DNA of 64,000 nt from Autumnicola psychrophila. GTDB lineage: Bacteria > Bacteroidota > Bacteroidia > Flavobacteriales > Flavobacteriaceae. Shown here in pieces: positions 1-8,970 of the stretch. The stretch lies in contig NZ_JAVRHN010000003.1 in NCBI RefSeq assembly GCF_031846645.1, positions 124,001 through 188,000 of the forward strand, read 5' to 3'. The notes beneath the pieces were generated by a model. The model was not told where the DNA came from. It made no database searches and saw nothing but the letters and a program-made list of their open reading frames with translations. Positions within the stretch are counted from its first letter, which is position 1. Every line of letters starts with the position of its first letter. Made by a program: the position numbers and the translations under genes.

Positions 1-387
1 TTTGAGAATCAAACCTGCCGGTACCTGGATGTCTTTAGGTGCCGGATCGTACATATTAAAATATAGGATAATAGGCTCTTCAAGTCCTTCATAATTTATC
101 TCATATTTATCCAGCATACCGTTGCCAAGAATTCCGTTTTCAGTTCTAAAATCACAGCAACTGCCTAGTCTTGTGTAGGTGATCACTTCTCCATTGGGTC
201 CGCTAAGATTGTTTAGGTAATCTTGTTGATTACCGGGACCCAATTCTAAATTATCACCACCAACAAGTATTGGGTGCCTGGGATCAAATCCAAAATCTCT
301 ATTTAACTGTTCCCGCAACTGCGGATCACGGGTTGTACCACAGCCAGCCAGAAGAAAAATGCTTAATATAAAGAGTAATTTTTTCAT
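1..387 (-). CDS. Lipoprotein of unknown function, 3' end outside window
   Basis: The reading frame begins at ATG 385-387 on the minus strand and runs off the left edge without a stop, giving at least 129 residues. The N terminus is a lipoprotein signal: MKK, a hydrophobic run, then a lipobox ending in LLAGC with the lipidated cysteine at residue 16. The mature part carries an SCCDF motif, LSGPNGE, and a C-terminal YFNMYD stretch. This resembles a small flavobacterial lipoprotein family that databases often mislabel as 2-dehydro-3-deoxyphosphooctonate aldolase; no aldolase motif is visible, so that name should not be used. It is probably anchored in the outer membrane, and its function is unknown. 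Confidence 0.75.
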   Translation of the reverse strand, partial: MKKLLFILSIFLLAGCGTTRDPQLREQLNRDFGFDPRHPILVGGDNLELGPGNQQDYLNNLSGPNGEVITYTRLGSCCDFRTENGILGNGMLDKYEINYEGLEEPIILYFNMYDPAPKDIQVPAGLILK

Positions 388-590
388 GAAAATTGTTTTT
401 GAACTTGCTTGAAGTGCAAACGCCCTGCAGTTCCTTTACAAGAAAGTTTCAGCTTTTTAGTTTATACTAAACTAAAAATAATTCTGGTAAGTTGTAATTA
501 ATAACTTTAAATTTTTAGAATGTTCTTTTTATTTTACACTGATATTTCACCTCATCCTGAAAACCTGAAATGAAGTAAAATTCCATTGGT

Positions 591-1409
591 TTGTTACCTT
601 TGTTGAAAACACCAATTTTGCAGCGCAAACGCTATTATTACCTTATTAAAATTCAGTTTTTAGGCTATAGATTACATGGCTGGCAAAAACAACCCGATGT
701 AAAAACGGTGGAAGGTCTGGTCACCAAAACCTTGCGATGGGCAATGCCAGATGCTAAATTCAAGATTCTTGGCAGTAGCCGTACAGATGCGATGGTATCT
801 GCCCAGGAGTCGGCTTTCGAGCTTTTTCTGGACAACGAGCCATTGGAAGATCTGGATGATTTTTTGGCAGTTTTTAATCTTAATCTGCCACAGGATATAA
901 GAGCTTTAGCGGTAGAAGAAGTAGATGCAAAATTCAACATTATTCAGCATCCAAAGGTAAAAGAGTACGCTTACTTATTTTCTTATGGAGAAAAAAATCA
1001 TCCGTTTTGTGCGCCAATGATGGCTAATTTCATATTTGATCTTAATATTGAAGAAATGCAGAAGGCGGCAAGACTGTTTGAAGGCACTCACAATTTTAGA
1101 AATTATTGTGTGCGTGTTTCTGAAAACAGCAAATTTGAAAGGGAAATCAATAAAGCGGAAATTTCCGAAAATGATCTTTTTAGTGCGAGTTTTTTTCCGA
1201 AGCAAACGTATGTTTTTCATGTGCATGGAGAAGGTTTTTTGCGGCACCAGGTGCGCCTAATGATGGGCGCTTTAATCCAGGTGGGAAAAGGGGAACTGAC
1301 TATTGAGCAGATAGCGCAAAGTCTTACCGGCACTCCGGAGCTGCAAATGGATTATATCGCACCTGCTTCGGGCTTGATCTTAAATAAAGTTGGGTTTAAG
1401 GATTTTTAG
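591..1409 (+). CDS. truA: tRNA pseudouridine synthase, TruA family (divergent)
   Basis: A 272-residue TruA-family enzyme, expected to convert uridine to pseudouridine in tRNA (positions 38-40 in classical TruA). The catalytic aspartate lies in SRTDAMVSA (Asp66), which departs from the canonical GRTDAGVHA loop by replacing Gly and His. The HGWQKQP segment near the N terminus and GEGFLRHQVRLMMGAL near residues 213-228 are typical of the fold. The start is uncertain: TTG codons lie at 591, 600, 603 and 618. An exact TAnnTTTG box covers 595-602, and if it is used the real start is probably the TTG at 618. It converges on recQ with a GC-rich hairpin between them. Flavobacteria often carry two TruA paralogues, and this looks like the divergent one. 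Confidence 0.85.
   Translation: MLPLLKTPILQRKRYYYLIKIQFLGYRLHGWQKQPDVKTVEGLVTKTLRWAMPDAKFKILGSSRTDAMVSAQESAFELFLDNEPLEDLDDFLAVFNLNLPQDIRALAVEEVDAKFNIIQHPKVKEYAYLFSYGEKNHPFCAPMMANFIFDLNIEEMQKAARLFEGTHNFRNYCVRVSENSKFEREINKAEISENDLFSASFFPKQTYVFHVHGEGFLRHQVRLMMGALIQVGKGELTIEQIAQSLTGTPELQMDYIAPASGLILNKVGFKDF
595..602 (+). promoter_or_regulatory. Candidate -7 box TACCTTTG before truA
   Basis: An exact match to the Bacteroidota -7 consensus TAnnTTTG. It overlaps the most upstream candidate TTG start codons of the TruA-like gene, which argues for a start further downstream (618). No clear -33 TTG lies at the expected spacing. Confidence 0.4.
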
Positions 1410-1420
1410 AGGAATTTGTT

Positions 1421-1437
1421 CCCCTCCGCGGGAGGGG
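1421..1437. terminator. GC-rich hairpin between convergent truA and recQ
   Basis: CCCCTCC and GGAGGGG form a 7-bp stem around a GCG loop between the stop codons of two convergent genes. There is no long T tract on either side, so it may be a weak bidirectional terminator or just a stabilising 3' hairpin. Confidence 0.4.
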
Positions 1438-1440
1438 CAG

Positions 1441-3543
1441 TTACTCCTCTTTCTCCAAAATCTTCAGGGAAATTTTAATTGTCTCGTAACCTATTGCTTC
1501 CTGAAAATGCTCAAAATAAGCCTTTAAAGAATCAGGATCTTCCAGTTCTTTTCTTGCTTTTTTAACGGCATCCAGATCAGCTTTGGAGACAAACTGGTTT
1601 AGGTTAATATCTTTGCCTTCATCATAAAGTTTTAGCAAATGAGAAAAAATGGTGGTGCTTGCTAACTTTCGTTTTTTGGCAATTTCTTCCACGCTCAATC
1701 CTTCTTTGTAGAGTTCGCCGGTAATTTGATAAGTTTTACCTTTTTTAGCTGATTTCCGCTCGCGTTTTTCTTTGCTGAAAGCAATAATTTCTTTTATAAA
1801 CCGATAGCCATAATCCTGCATTTTTTGTCGACCAACTCCGTTAATTTGCATAAAATCATCATCGGTCATTGGTCTTTCCTTCTCCATTTCCTTGAGGGTA
1901 GCATCATTAAAAATAAGGTAGGCCGGAATTTCCTCTTCTCGGGCTATTTCAAGTCGCAATTTCCTCAATTTTTCAAATAACGAGTTGTCTTTTTTCTTTG
2001 TAGAAGCTTCAGTTTCCTGCTGAATAGTTTTTCTGTCGGGAACTTCAGCTAAACGAACCTTTTCGCCTTTAAAAAGGACATTTTTAGCTGCTTTTGTAAG
2101 CTGAAGGTGGTTGTTTTTGTGAAAAGCGACTTCAGCATAACCAATATTGATCAATTGGATAATATATTGCTGCCAGTGATGCCAGGAAATGCTACTGCCA
2201 ACGCCATAAGTCGGTAATTTTTGATAATTCTTAGACAAAACGGCTTCATTTTGTGAGCCTCTCAAAACGTCAATTATCGTGCTTATGGGTTCGCTTCCTT
2301 TAAGCCTGAATATGCAGGAAAGTGCTTTTTGTGCAATGATGGTTCCGTCAAAGAAGGCAGGCGGATTTTGGCAAATATCGCAGTTTCCGCAGTCTTCCTG
2401 CTTAAGCTCTCCAAAGTAATTGAGCAGAATTTTTCTCCGGCACGTTAAAGCTTCAGAATATTGCTTCATGCGATCCAGTTTTGCCAGCTGCACCTCTTCA
2501 TTCGCCGCGTTGGAAGCAAAGCGCTGCAGCTGGACCACATCTGCATAACTGTGAAAAAGAAGCGTATCAGAAGGTAATCCATCACGGCCTGCACGTCCAA
2601 TTTCCTGGTAATATCCTTCCATATTCTTTGGCATGTTGTAATGGATCACCCAACGAATGTTAGATTTGTCGATCCCCATTCCAAAGGCGATGGTCGCACA
2701 GATAATCTGTTTTTCATCGTTAATAAAATCATCCTGAATCCTGGTGCGATCATCATGACTTAGTCCGGCGTGATAAGCTTCAGCTTTAAAACCTTTAGCT
2801 TTTAATTTCGCAGCAATTTCTTCAGTAGTTTTTCGGCTTAAGCAGTAAATAATTCCACTTTCCTTTTTCCGGTTTTTTACGAAATTGGCGATTTGCTCAA
2901 AGCGTTTGATTCCGGGCCGAACCTCTAAACTTAGATTCTTCCGGTCAAAAGAAGCTACATGTTTTTTTGCCTTCGGAATATTTAATTGTTGCGCGATATC
3001 ACTACGCGTCGCCTTATCTGCAGTAGCAGTTAGAGCGATCACGGGAGTAGAAGGGAAGCGGTTCTTAAGATAGCCAAGTTGCGTATAGGCAGGACGAAAA
3101 TCGTGGCCCCAGCTGGAAATACAGTGCGCTTCATCTATGGCAATTAAACTAATTTTTCCGTCGGTTAGGATTTTATCGATAAATTGAAGACTTTCCGGAG
3201 CAACATAGAGCAGCTTTAATTCTTTATTATCGATCTTCTGAAAAATAGCCTGTTGATCTGCTTCCTGCTGGCTGCTGTTAAGATACGCTGCCGGAACTCC
3301 GTTAGCTGTTAAACCATCCACCTGGTCCTTCATTAATGCGATAAGAGGGGAAATTACAAGCGTGATTTCAGGAAGTAAAATGGCGGGAAGCTGGTAGCAA
3401 ATAGATTTTCCGCCGCCGGTGGGCATAATTACAAGATTATCTTTTCCGTCAAAAATGGAGTCAATTACCTTTTTCTGAAGGGGACGAAAACTATCGTATC
3501 CAAAATATTCTTTAAGTGTGTTTAAGAGCGTGGCTTCTTCCAT
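1441..3543 (-). CDS. recQ: ATP-dependent DNA helicase RecQ
   Basis: A 700-residue superfamily 2 DNA helicase that unwinds DNA 3'-5' in recombination and fork repair. Walker A is PTGGGKS (residues 41-47), the DEAH box is at 137-140 followed by the aromatic-rich CISSWGHDFRPAY loop, motif III is LTATA, and motif VI is GRAGRDG. The RecQ-C-terminal zinc site has cysteines at 368, 385, 388 and 391. An HRDC domain follows at about 515-595, and the C terminus carries a helix-turn-helix-like segment (about 610-670; GLSVEEIAKKRKLASTTIF) as in many Bacteroidota RecQ proteins. Length and architecture are full. The flavobacterial genome may carry a second RecQ, so its division of labour is unknown. Confidence 0.96.
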   Translation of the reverse strand: MEEATLLNTLKEYFGYDSFRPLQKKVIDSIFDGKDNLVIMPTGGGKSICYQLPAILLPEITLVISPLIALMKDQVDGLTANGVPAAYLNSSQQEADQQAIFQKIDNKELKLLYVAPESLQFIDKILTDGKISLIAIDEAHCISSWGHDFRPAYTQLGYLKNRFPSTPVIALTATADKATRSDIAQQLNIPKAKKHVASFDRKNLSLEVRPGIKRFEQIANFVKNRKKESGIIYCLSRKTTEEIAAKLKAKGFKAEAYHAGLSHDDRTRIQDDFINDEKQIICATIAFGMGIDKSNIRWVIHYNMPKNMEGYYQEIGRAGRDGLPSDTLLFHSYADVVQLQRFASNAANEEVQLAKLDRMKQYSEALTCRRKILLNYFGELKQEDCGNCDICQNPPAFFDGTIIAQKALSCIFRLKGSEPISTIIDVLRGSQNEAVLSKNYQKLPTYGVGSSISWHHWQQYIIQLINIGYAEVAFHKNNHLQLTKAAKNVLFKGEKVRLAEVPDRKTIQQETEASTKKKDNSLFEKLRKLRLEIAREEEIPAYLIFNDATLKEMEKERPMTDDDFMQINGVGRQKMQDYGYRFIKEIIAFSKEKRERKSAKKGKTYQITGELYKEGLSVEEIAKKRKLASTTIFSHLLKLYDEGKDINLNQFVSKADLDAVKKARKELEDPDSLKAYFEHFQEAIGYETIKISLKILEKEE

Positions 3544-3695
3544 ATTGCAAAGGTAAAATTTGGAAGTAGAAGGGACACCTTCAGGAGTAGAAAAATATTT
3601 ATTGACTTCAGAAGAAATATAACTTCAGTTTGGCTTTCCTGCACAAATGCTGTAGTGTATAGCGATTATTACTACTTTTATAAAAATTTTTCCGC

Positions 3696-4775
3696 ATGTC
3701 AAAATTAAAACGCTCGCTAAAACGACCTAAATTCACCAAAGCACTTCACCAGGCTCCGGGAACAATGACTTATGTTGGGAATAAGGAAACAAAGGAGACA
3801 CTTCTGGAAGTTATTGATTACAATAAGGACCATTATCAGCGATATACATCGACTTCCCCCGAGGACGCTTTTAAGTTTGAAGAAGAGCAGAATACTACCT
3901 GGATAAATATTGACGGTTTAAATAATACTGAGGAAATTGAAAAGCTTGGGAAATATTACGATTTACATCCGCTTATTATGGAAGATATCGTAAATACCGG
4001 GCAGCGGCCAAAAATTGATGAATACCCGGAATATCTCTTTATCGTTGCGAAAATGCTGTATTACAATGGCGATGGCAGCATTAATAATGAACACCTAAGC
4101 ATTGTGGTGGGCAAAGATTATGTGCTGACCTTTCAGGAAGCGGGTGGTGATGTTTTTGACGGACTACGGGAGCGAATAAAAATTGGTAAAGGACGTATAC
4201 GAAGTAATGGTGCAGATTATTTAATGTTTGCCCTTTTGGATGCGGTAATTGATAATTATTTTGCCGTTGTTGACGACATTAGCGATAAAATTGAACTTTT
4301 TGAAGACCGTATTTTTCATGCAAGGACAGAAGATAATCTTGTGCTGGAAATTCAGGAATTAAAACGTACTATTTTAAGAATAAGACGTGCCGTTTTTCCA
4401 TTAAGGGAAGTGGTTAACAGGTTACTGAAGGTAAACCACGAAATAATAGAGAAAAAAACCGAAAGCTATATTCGTGATTTGCACGATCATATGATTCAGA
4501 TTTCAGAAAACATTGATCTTTACAGGGAAATGATTAGAAGCCTACTTGATATGTATATGAGTACGATTAGCAATAAAATGAATGAAGTAATGAAAGTCCT
4601 TACCATAATGGCTTCTATATTTATTCCTCTCACCTTTATTGCAGGAATCTATGGGATGAACTTTGAGTATATGCCCGAGCTGCAATGGAAATACAGTTAT
4701 TTTGTGCTGTGGGGAATAATGCTGCTGCTTTTTATTGGTATGATATTTTACTTCAAAAGAAAGAAATGGCTTTAA
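3696..4775 (+). CDS. corA: CorA-family magnesium/cobalt transporter
   Basis: A 359-residue inner-membrane divalent cation channel that forms pentamers and passes Mg2+ (also Co2+). The long N-terminal cytoplasmic domain is rich in acidic residues. Two C-terminal transmembrane helices are visible, the first ending in the family signature YGMN (GMN at about 320-322), followed by the acidic periplasmic loop MPEL and then the second helix. The C terminus ends in KRKKWL, as usual for the family. It stands alone; a near-match -7 box (TACTTTTA, 3673-3680) lies just before the ATG. Confidence 0.95.
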   Translation: MSKLKRSLKRPKFTKALHQAPGTMTYVGNKETKETLLEVIDYNKDHYQRYTSTSPEDAFKFEEEQNTTWINIDGLNNTEEIEKLGKYYDLHPLIMEDIVNTGQRPKIDEYPEYLFIVAKMLYYNGDGSINNEHLSIVVGKDYVLTFQEAGGDVFDGLRERIKIGKGRIRSNGADYLMFALLDAVIDNYFAVVDDISDKIELFEDRIFHARTEDNLVLEIQELKRTILRIRRAVFPLREVVNRLLKVNHEIIEKKTESYIRDLHDHMIQISENIDLYREMIRSLLDMYMSTISNKMNEVMKVLTIMASIFIPLTFIAGIYGMNFEYMPELQWKYSYFVLWGIMLLLFIGMIFYFKRKKWL

Positions 4776-4984
4776 CTAGAACTCTTAGATTTTTCATAAA
4801 AATTTTAAAAGTTCACTGTTTATACTGTTTTCAAATTTTAAATTTATACCCAATCCATAAGAACAGGGGAATAGAATATTTCTCTGACTTTGTATAAGTT
4901 CAGGCTTGTGCTGCTTAGAAAAAAGAGGAGTAGAAGTTAATTTGTTTGTACCTGTTTTATATTTTAATTTATCAACCTACTCGC

Positions 4985-6136
4985 ATGAAAAGAAATTACC
5001 TCGTTCAGGTACTAATAATCTGCCTGGCTTTTACTTCCTGTAAAGACAAATCTGAACCAAATACAGAATATTTAGAAAATATGAAAACAGCATATGTAGG
5101 CACATATACAAGGGAAGAAGGCTTTGTAGACGGTGAGGCAAAAGGGATCTATACTATTTACCAGGAGCCTGAAAGTGGAAGCCTTAGGTTTGGAACTACC
5201 GTTGCCGAAATTACCAATCCGTCCTTTGTAAAAATTTCCGGGGACGGGAAGAATCTTTATGCCGTAAGTGAACTGGGCGGACAGGGAGAAGAAAACGGCT
5301 TTATTCACTCCTTCAGGATTAAAGAAGACCAGGGACTTGAAGAATTAAATAAACTTTCTACTGAAAGTACAGCACCTTGTCACGTGGCTCTGGACAGGAG
5401 CGGAGAGTATGTTTTTGTTGCCAATTACATGGGCGGAGTGGTAATGATGTACAAGAGACAGGAGGATGGAAGCCTAAAAAAACAGCAACGCATCGATCTT
5501 AAGAACCCTGAGGAATCACATGCACATTCTGTTACGCTTTCTGAAGACAATAAGTACGCCTATATAGCAGATCTGGGTAATGATAAAATTCTCATATACA
5601 ATTTTGATGCAGATCAGGGAGAAATTACACCTCATGAACAGGCTTTTGTTGCTCTTGAAGAAGGAGCAGGGCCTAGGCATTTCACGATTTATGAAGAAAT
5701 AAAAGTGGCCTATTCTGTAAATGAATTAAACAGCAGCGTAACAGTATTTAAAATTAAGGAATCCGGTGGATTGGAAATTATCCAGAACATTGCTACACTT
5801 CCGGAAGATTTTTCAGAAAGGAATTCGGGGGCGGATATTCATTTACACTCTTCCGGAAAATTTCTTTACACCTCTAATCGCGGCCATAATAGTATTGCTG
5901 CTTTTGCAGTGGATGAAGAAGGAAAATTGTCTACACTGGATTTTTATCCTACAGACGGTAAAACTCCGCGCAATTTTGCTATTGCTCCCAAAGGAGATTT
6001 TCTTTATGTAGCCAACCAGGATTCGGGTGAAATATCAATTTTCAGAATAAACCAGGAAACAGGTGAGCTTACCCAAAAACTTCCTAACGTTGAAGTAAAG
6101 ACTCCGGTGTGTATAGAATTTGTGCCGGTAGAATAA
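4985..6136 (+). CDS. Lactonase family lipoprotein (7-bladed beta-propeller)
   Basis: A 383-residue protein of the lactonase family (6-phosphogluconolactonase-like, Pgl type). I chose the ATG at 4985 because it begins a clear lipoprotein signal, MKRNYLV..., with the lipobox FTSC and cysteine at residue 19; upstream in-frame starts would bury that signal. The mature domain contains repeated propeller-blade motifs such as YVGTYT, PCHVALDRSGEYVFVANY, AHSVTLSEDNKYAYIADLG, GPRHFT and TPRNFAIAPKGDFLYVANQ. As a lipoprotein it is outside the cytoplasm, so hydrolysing a sugar lactone in the periplasm is more likely than a role in the pentose phosphate pathway. The substrate cannot be told from sequence. 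It precedes the sugar operon at 6308 by 171 bp. Confidence 0.88.
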   Translation: MKRNYLVQVLIICLAFTSCKDKSEPNTEYLENMKTAYVGTYTREEGFVDGEAKGIYTIYQEPESGSLRFGTTVAEITNPSFVKISGDGKNLYAVSELGGQGEENGFIHSFRIKEDQGLEELNKLSTESTAPCHVALDRSGEYVFVANYMGGVVMMYKRQEDGSLKKQQRIDLKNPEESHAHSVTLSEDNKYAYIADLGNDKILIYNFDADQGEITPHEQAFVALEEGAGPRHFTIYEEIKVAYSVNELNSSVTVFKIKESGGLEIIQNIATLPEDFSERNSGADIHLHSSGKFLYTSNRGHNSIAAFAVDEEGKLSTLDFYPTDGKTPRNFAIAPKGDFLYVANQDSGEISIFRINQETGELTQKLPNVEVKTPVCIEFVPVE

Positions 6137-6307
6137 TATCCGCTACCTCGCAGTTTTATATTCATTAGAAATACCTCCTTTTGGTTCCATTCCGGAAATC
6201 AATACTGAAAAACTTTATCTTTTTTTTATGACTTAAGGCTTCCTGATCATTTTAAGAGGCCCTTTCATTTTTTTATCTTACAGAGGACGAATCAATGAAA
6301 GAATCAT

Positions 6308-7267
6308 ATGAAATTAGGATATCATGCTTCTCATGAACAGTTTTCCCCTTCAGCATTACTAAAACTTGTACAAAAAGCCGAAGAAGCCGGTTTTGAAGCT
6401 GTACTTTCTTCAGATCATTTCCACCCCTGGAGCAATAGACAGGGGGAAAGTGGCTTTGCCTGGAGCTGGCTTGGCGCTGCGATGCAGGCTACAAATCTCG
6501 AATTCGGTATTGTAAATGCTCCCGGGCAGCGCTACCATCCTGCAATAATTGCGCAGGCCGTGGCCACCCTGGACGAAATGTTTCCAAAACGTTTCTGGAT
6601 AGCCACAGGAAGTGGCCAGGCTTTAAATGAAAATATTACCGGAGACAAATGGCCCTCTAAAGAAATCCGCAATCAGCGTCTTAAAGAGTCTGTAGAAGTC
6701 ATGCAGGAACTTTGGAAAGGTGATTACGTGAGTCATTATGGAATTGTAAAAGTAGAGAAAGCAAAATTATTTACAACTCCCAACCATACGCCTACCGTTT
6801 TTGGTGCTGCTTTAACGTTAAAGACTGCAAAATGGCTTGCCAGCTGGGCCGACGGATTAATAACGATTTCCAAACCCATTGAAGAGTTAAAAGAAATGGT
6901 TGAAGCTTTTAGAAGTAACGGCGGAGAAAATAAGCCAATGGCTTTAAAAGTACAGGTTTCCTATTCATCTACTAAAGAAAAGGCATTACAGGGAGCAAAG
7001 GACCAATGGAAGAACAATATTTTTCCCAGTAAACTCACTTCAGAATTAATTACTCCGGAACAGTTTGACGATATGGGAGAAAAGGTGCGCAAGGAAGATA
7101 TCGAAAAGTATGTAATCACGGGAAGTGATCCCCAGTTGTTTTTAGACAAAATATATGCTTTTAAAGAACTTGGGTTCGAAAAAATAATCCTGCATAATGT
7201 AAATGAAGAACAGGAGAAATTTATAGAATTCTTTGGAAACAAACTGAGACCTGAATTTCAGAAATAA
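6308..7267 (+). CDS. LLM-class flavin-dependent oxidoreductase (TIGR03885-like)
   Basis: A 319-residue bacterial-luciferase-like TIM-barrel oxidoreductase. The N terminus MKLGYHASHEQF and the segments SSDHFHPW, GIVNAPGQRYHP, FWIATGSGQALNE and GALTLKTAKWL match the F420-dependent glucose-6-phosphate dehydrogenase superfamily. In Bacteroidota, which lack F420, the corresponding subfamily is believed to use FMN (TIGR03885, probable non-F420 flavinoid oxidoreductase). It is the first gene of the operon running to 13418, with 12 bp to the next gene. Its neighbours are glycoside-active enzymes and an FAD oxidase, which suggests a sugar or polyol substrate; that is inference. Confidence 0.85.
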   Translation: MKLGYHASHEQFSPSALLKLVQKAEEAGFEAVLSSDHFHPWSNRQGESGFAWSWLGAAMQATNLEFGIVNAPGQRYHPAIIAQAVATLDEMFPKRFWIATGSGQALNENITGDKWPSKEIRNQRLKESVEVMQELWKGDYVSHYGIVKVEKAKLFTTPNHTPTVFGAALTLKTAKWLASWADGLITISKPIEELKEMVEAFRSNGGENKPMALKVQVSYSSTKEKALQGAKDQWKNNIFPSKLTSELITPEQFDDMGEKVRKEDIEKYVITGSDPQLFLDKIYAFKELGFEKIILHNVNEEQEKFIEFFGNKLRPEFQK

Positions 7268-7279
7268 AATCAGAAAAAG

Positions 7280-8911
7280 ATGAACAAATACTGGTATAAA
7301 AATGCAGTGATTTATTGCCTTGATGTGGAAACCTTCAAAGACTCGAACGGTGACGGAATTGGAGATTTTCAAGGTCTTACTAATGGTCTTACTTATTTAT
7401 CAAGCTTAGGTGTGAACTGCCTTTGGCTAATGCCCTTTTTTGATTCCCCTAATAAGGATAATGGATACGATGTAAGGGATTACTACAAAGTGGATCCCAG
7501 GCTTGGCGATTTAGGGCATTTTGCACAGCTTATAGATGCCGCAGATGAAGTAGGGATTAGGATTCTTATTGACCTGGCAGTAAATCATACCTCTACAGAA
7601 CATACGTGGTTTCAGGAAGCCAGAAAGAATAAAAATTCCAAATATCGAAATTTCTATATATGGGTAGATGAAAAACCAGAAGATAGAGAGGAAAATATAA
7701 TGAGCGGCGGTGAAGAGGATGGTTCTAATTGGGAATGGGATGAGGAAGCCGGGGCCTACTATTTCCATACCTTTTATACCCACCAGCCAGACCTTAACAT
7801 TTCTAACGAAAATGTACAGGAAGAAATCTTCAGGATTATGCAGTTCTGGTTAAAGATGGGCGTTTCCGGATTCAGGATTGATGCTGCGCCGCACATGTTC
7901 AATAAAAAAGGCAAAGTAGATTTCTGTAAAGATCCACACTCGGTTTTCAGGCATTTTCGGGAATTTGTGGAAACACAGAAGGAAGATGCTATTCTCCTGG
8001 CAGAAGTAGATCTTCCTCCTGATGAATATGAGAATTTTTTTGGAGATGAAGATGAAATGCACATGCTTTTCAATTTCTATGTAAACAATTACATGTTTTT
8101 ATCTTTTGCCAGAAAAGAAGCTACTCCATTGGCAGATGCACTTAAAAAAATACCACAGATTTCTGAAAAGGAACAAATGGCAATTTTTGTGAGGAACCAC
8201 GATGAGTTGAATCTTAGTAAATTATCCAATGAGGAACAGCAGGAGGTGTTTCAAGCCTTTGCTCCGAAGAAGAACATGCAGATTTTTGGGCGTGGAATCA
8301 GGAGGCGTCTTGCTTCTATGCTAGACAACGACCGCAAAAGAATTGAAATGGCCTACAGCTTATTGTTTACCCTGCCGGGAACTCCTGTTATACGTTATGG
8401 GCAGGAAATTGGAATGGGAGAGGATCTTTCTATGGAAGGCCGCTCCAGTGTACGGACTGTAATGCAATGGTCCAACGATAAAAACGGCGGATTTTCTGAT
8501 GCTCCCGAAGATCAGCTTATTAGGAATACTATTTCTGAAGGAGATTTCAGTTACAAAAAGATCAATGTACACGATCAACATCGCGATCATGATTCTTTAC
8601 TGAACTGGATGGCACATGCCATAAAATTTAGAAAGGAATTCCGTGAATTTGGTTGGGGCGATTACGTCGTGATGGATACGGGTAACAAAAGTGTCCTTGC
8701 CCACTGCCGGAATTCAGATAAAGGAACAGCAATCGCGTTCCACAACTTTTCTGATGAAGAAGTTATGGTAAAAACCAAATTTGAAAATCCCGAAGAGATC
8801 GTGGATATCTTTGGGGACGAGCGTTATAAAGCCTTTGATTCAGATTCACAGGAAATTAAATTGAACCCATACGGCTACCGGTGGTTGCACAAAAGAAAAC
8901 GATTTTTATAA
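7280..8911 (+). CDS. GH13 alpha-amylase family protein, trehalose-synthase-like
   Basis: A 543-residue cytoplasmic (no signal peptide) GH13 enzyme. The catalytic triad is intact: nucleophile Asp201 in GFRIDAAP, acid/base Glu242 in AEVDLPP, and Asp308 in RNHDEL. The NHDEL form and the downstream text MLDNDRKRIEMAYSLLF and GTPVIRYGQEIGMGEDLSMEGR are typical of trehalose synthases (maltose alpha-D-glucosyltransferase, GH13_16), rather than amylases. TreS interconverts maltose and trehalose. There is no fused maltokinase domain. It sits directly upstream of a second GH13 enzyme and within an operon with ASRT proteins. It might instead be a glucosylglycerol- or sucrose-active relative, so no gene symbol is given. 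Confidence 0.85.
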   Translation: MNKYWYKNAVIYCLDVETFKDSNGDGIGDFQGLTNGLTYLSSLGVNCLWLMPFFDSPNKDNGYDVRDYYKVDPRLGDLGHFAQLIDAADEVGIRILIDLAVNHTSTEHTWFQEARKNKNSKYRNFYIWVDEKPEDREENIMSGGEEDGSNWEWDEEAGAYYFHTFYTHQPDLNISNENVQEEIFRIMQFWLKMGVSGFRIDAAPHMFNKKGKVDFCKDPHSVFRHFREFVETQKEDAILLAEVDLPPDEYENFFGDEDEMHMLFNFYVNNYMFLSFARKEATPLADALKKIPQISEKEQMAIFVRNHDELNLSKLSNEEQQEVFQAFAPKKNMQIFGRGIRRRLASMLDNDRKRIEMAYSLLFTLPGTPVIRYGQEIGMGEDLSMEGRSSVRTVMQWSNDKNGGFSDAPEDQLIRNTISEGDFSYKKINVHDQHRDHDSLLNWMAHAIKFRKEFREFGWGDYVVMDTGNKSVLAHCRNSDKGTAIAFHNFSDEEVMVKTKFENPEEIVDIFGDERYKAFDSDSQEIKLNPYGYRWLHKRKRFL

Positions 8912-8970
8912 ATCACCCTTTAATAATGCGATAGCACAGGAAAAAGAACTAACAACAGAAAATTCAAAAT

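Noticed and set aside
1..387. KDO-8-phosphate synthase name for the first lipoprotein
   Set aside because: A lipoprotein signal is present and no aldolase motif is visible; the name is a known carry-over error in this family.
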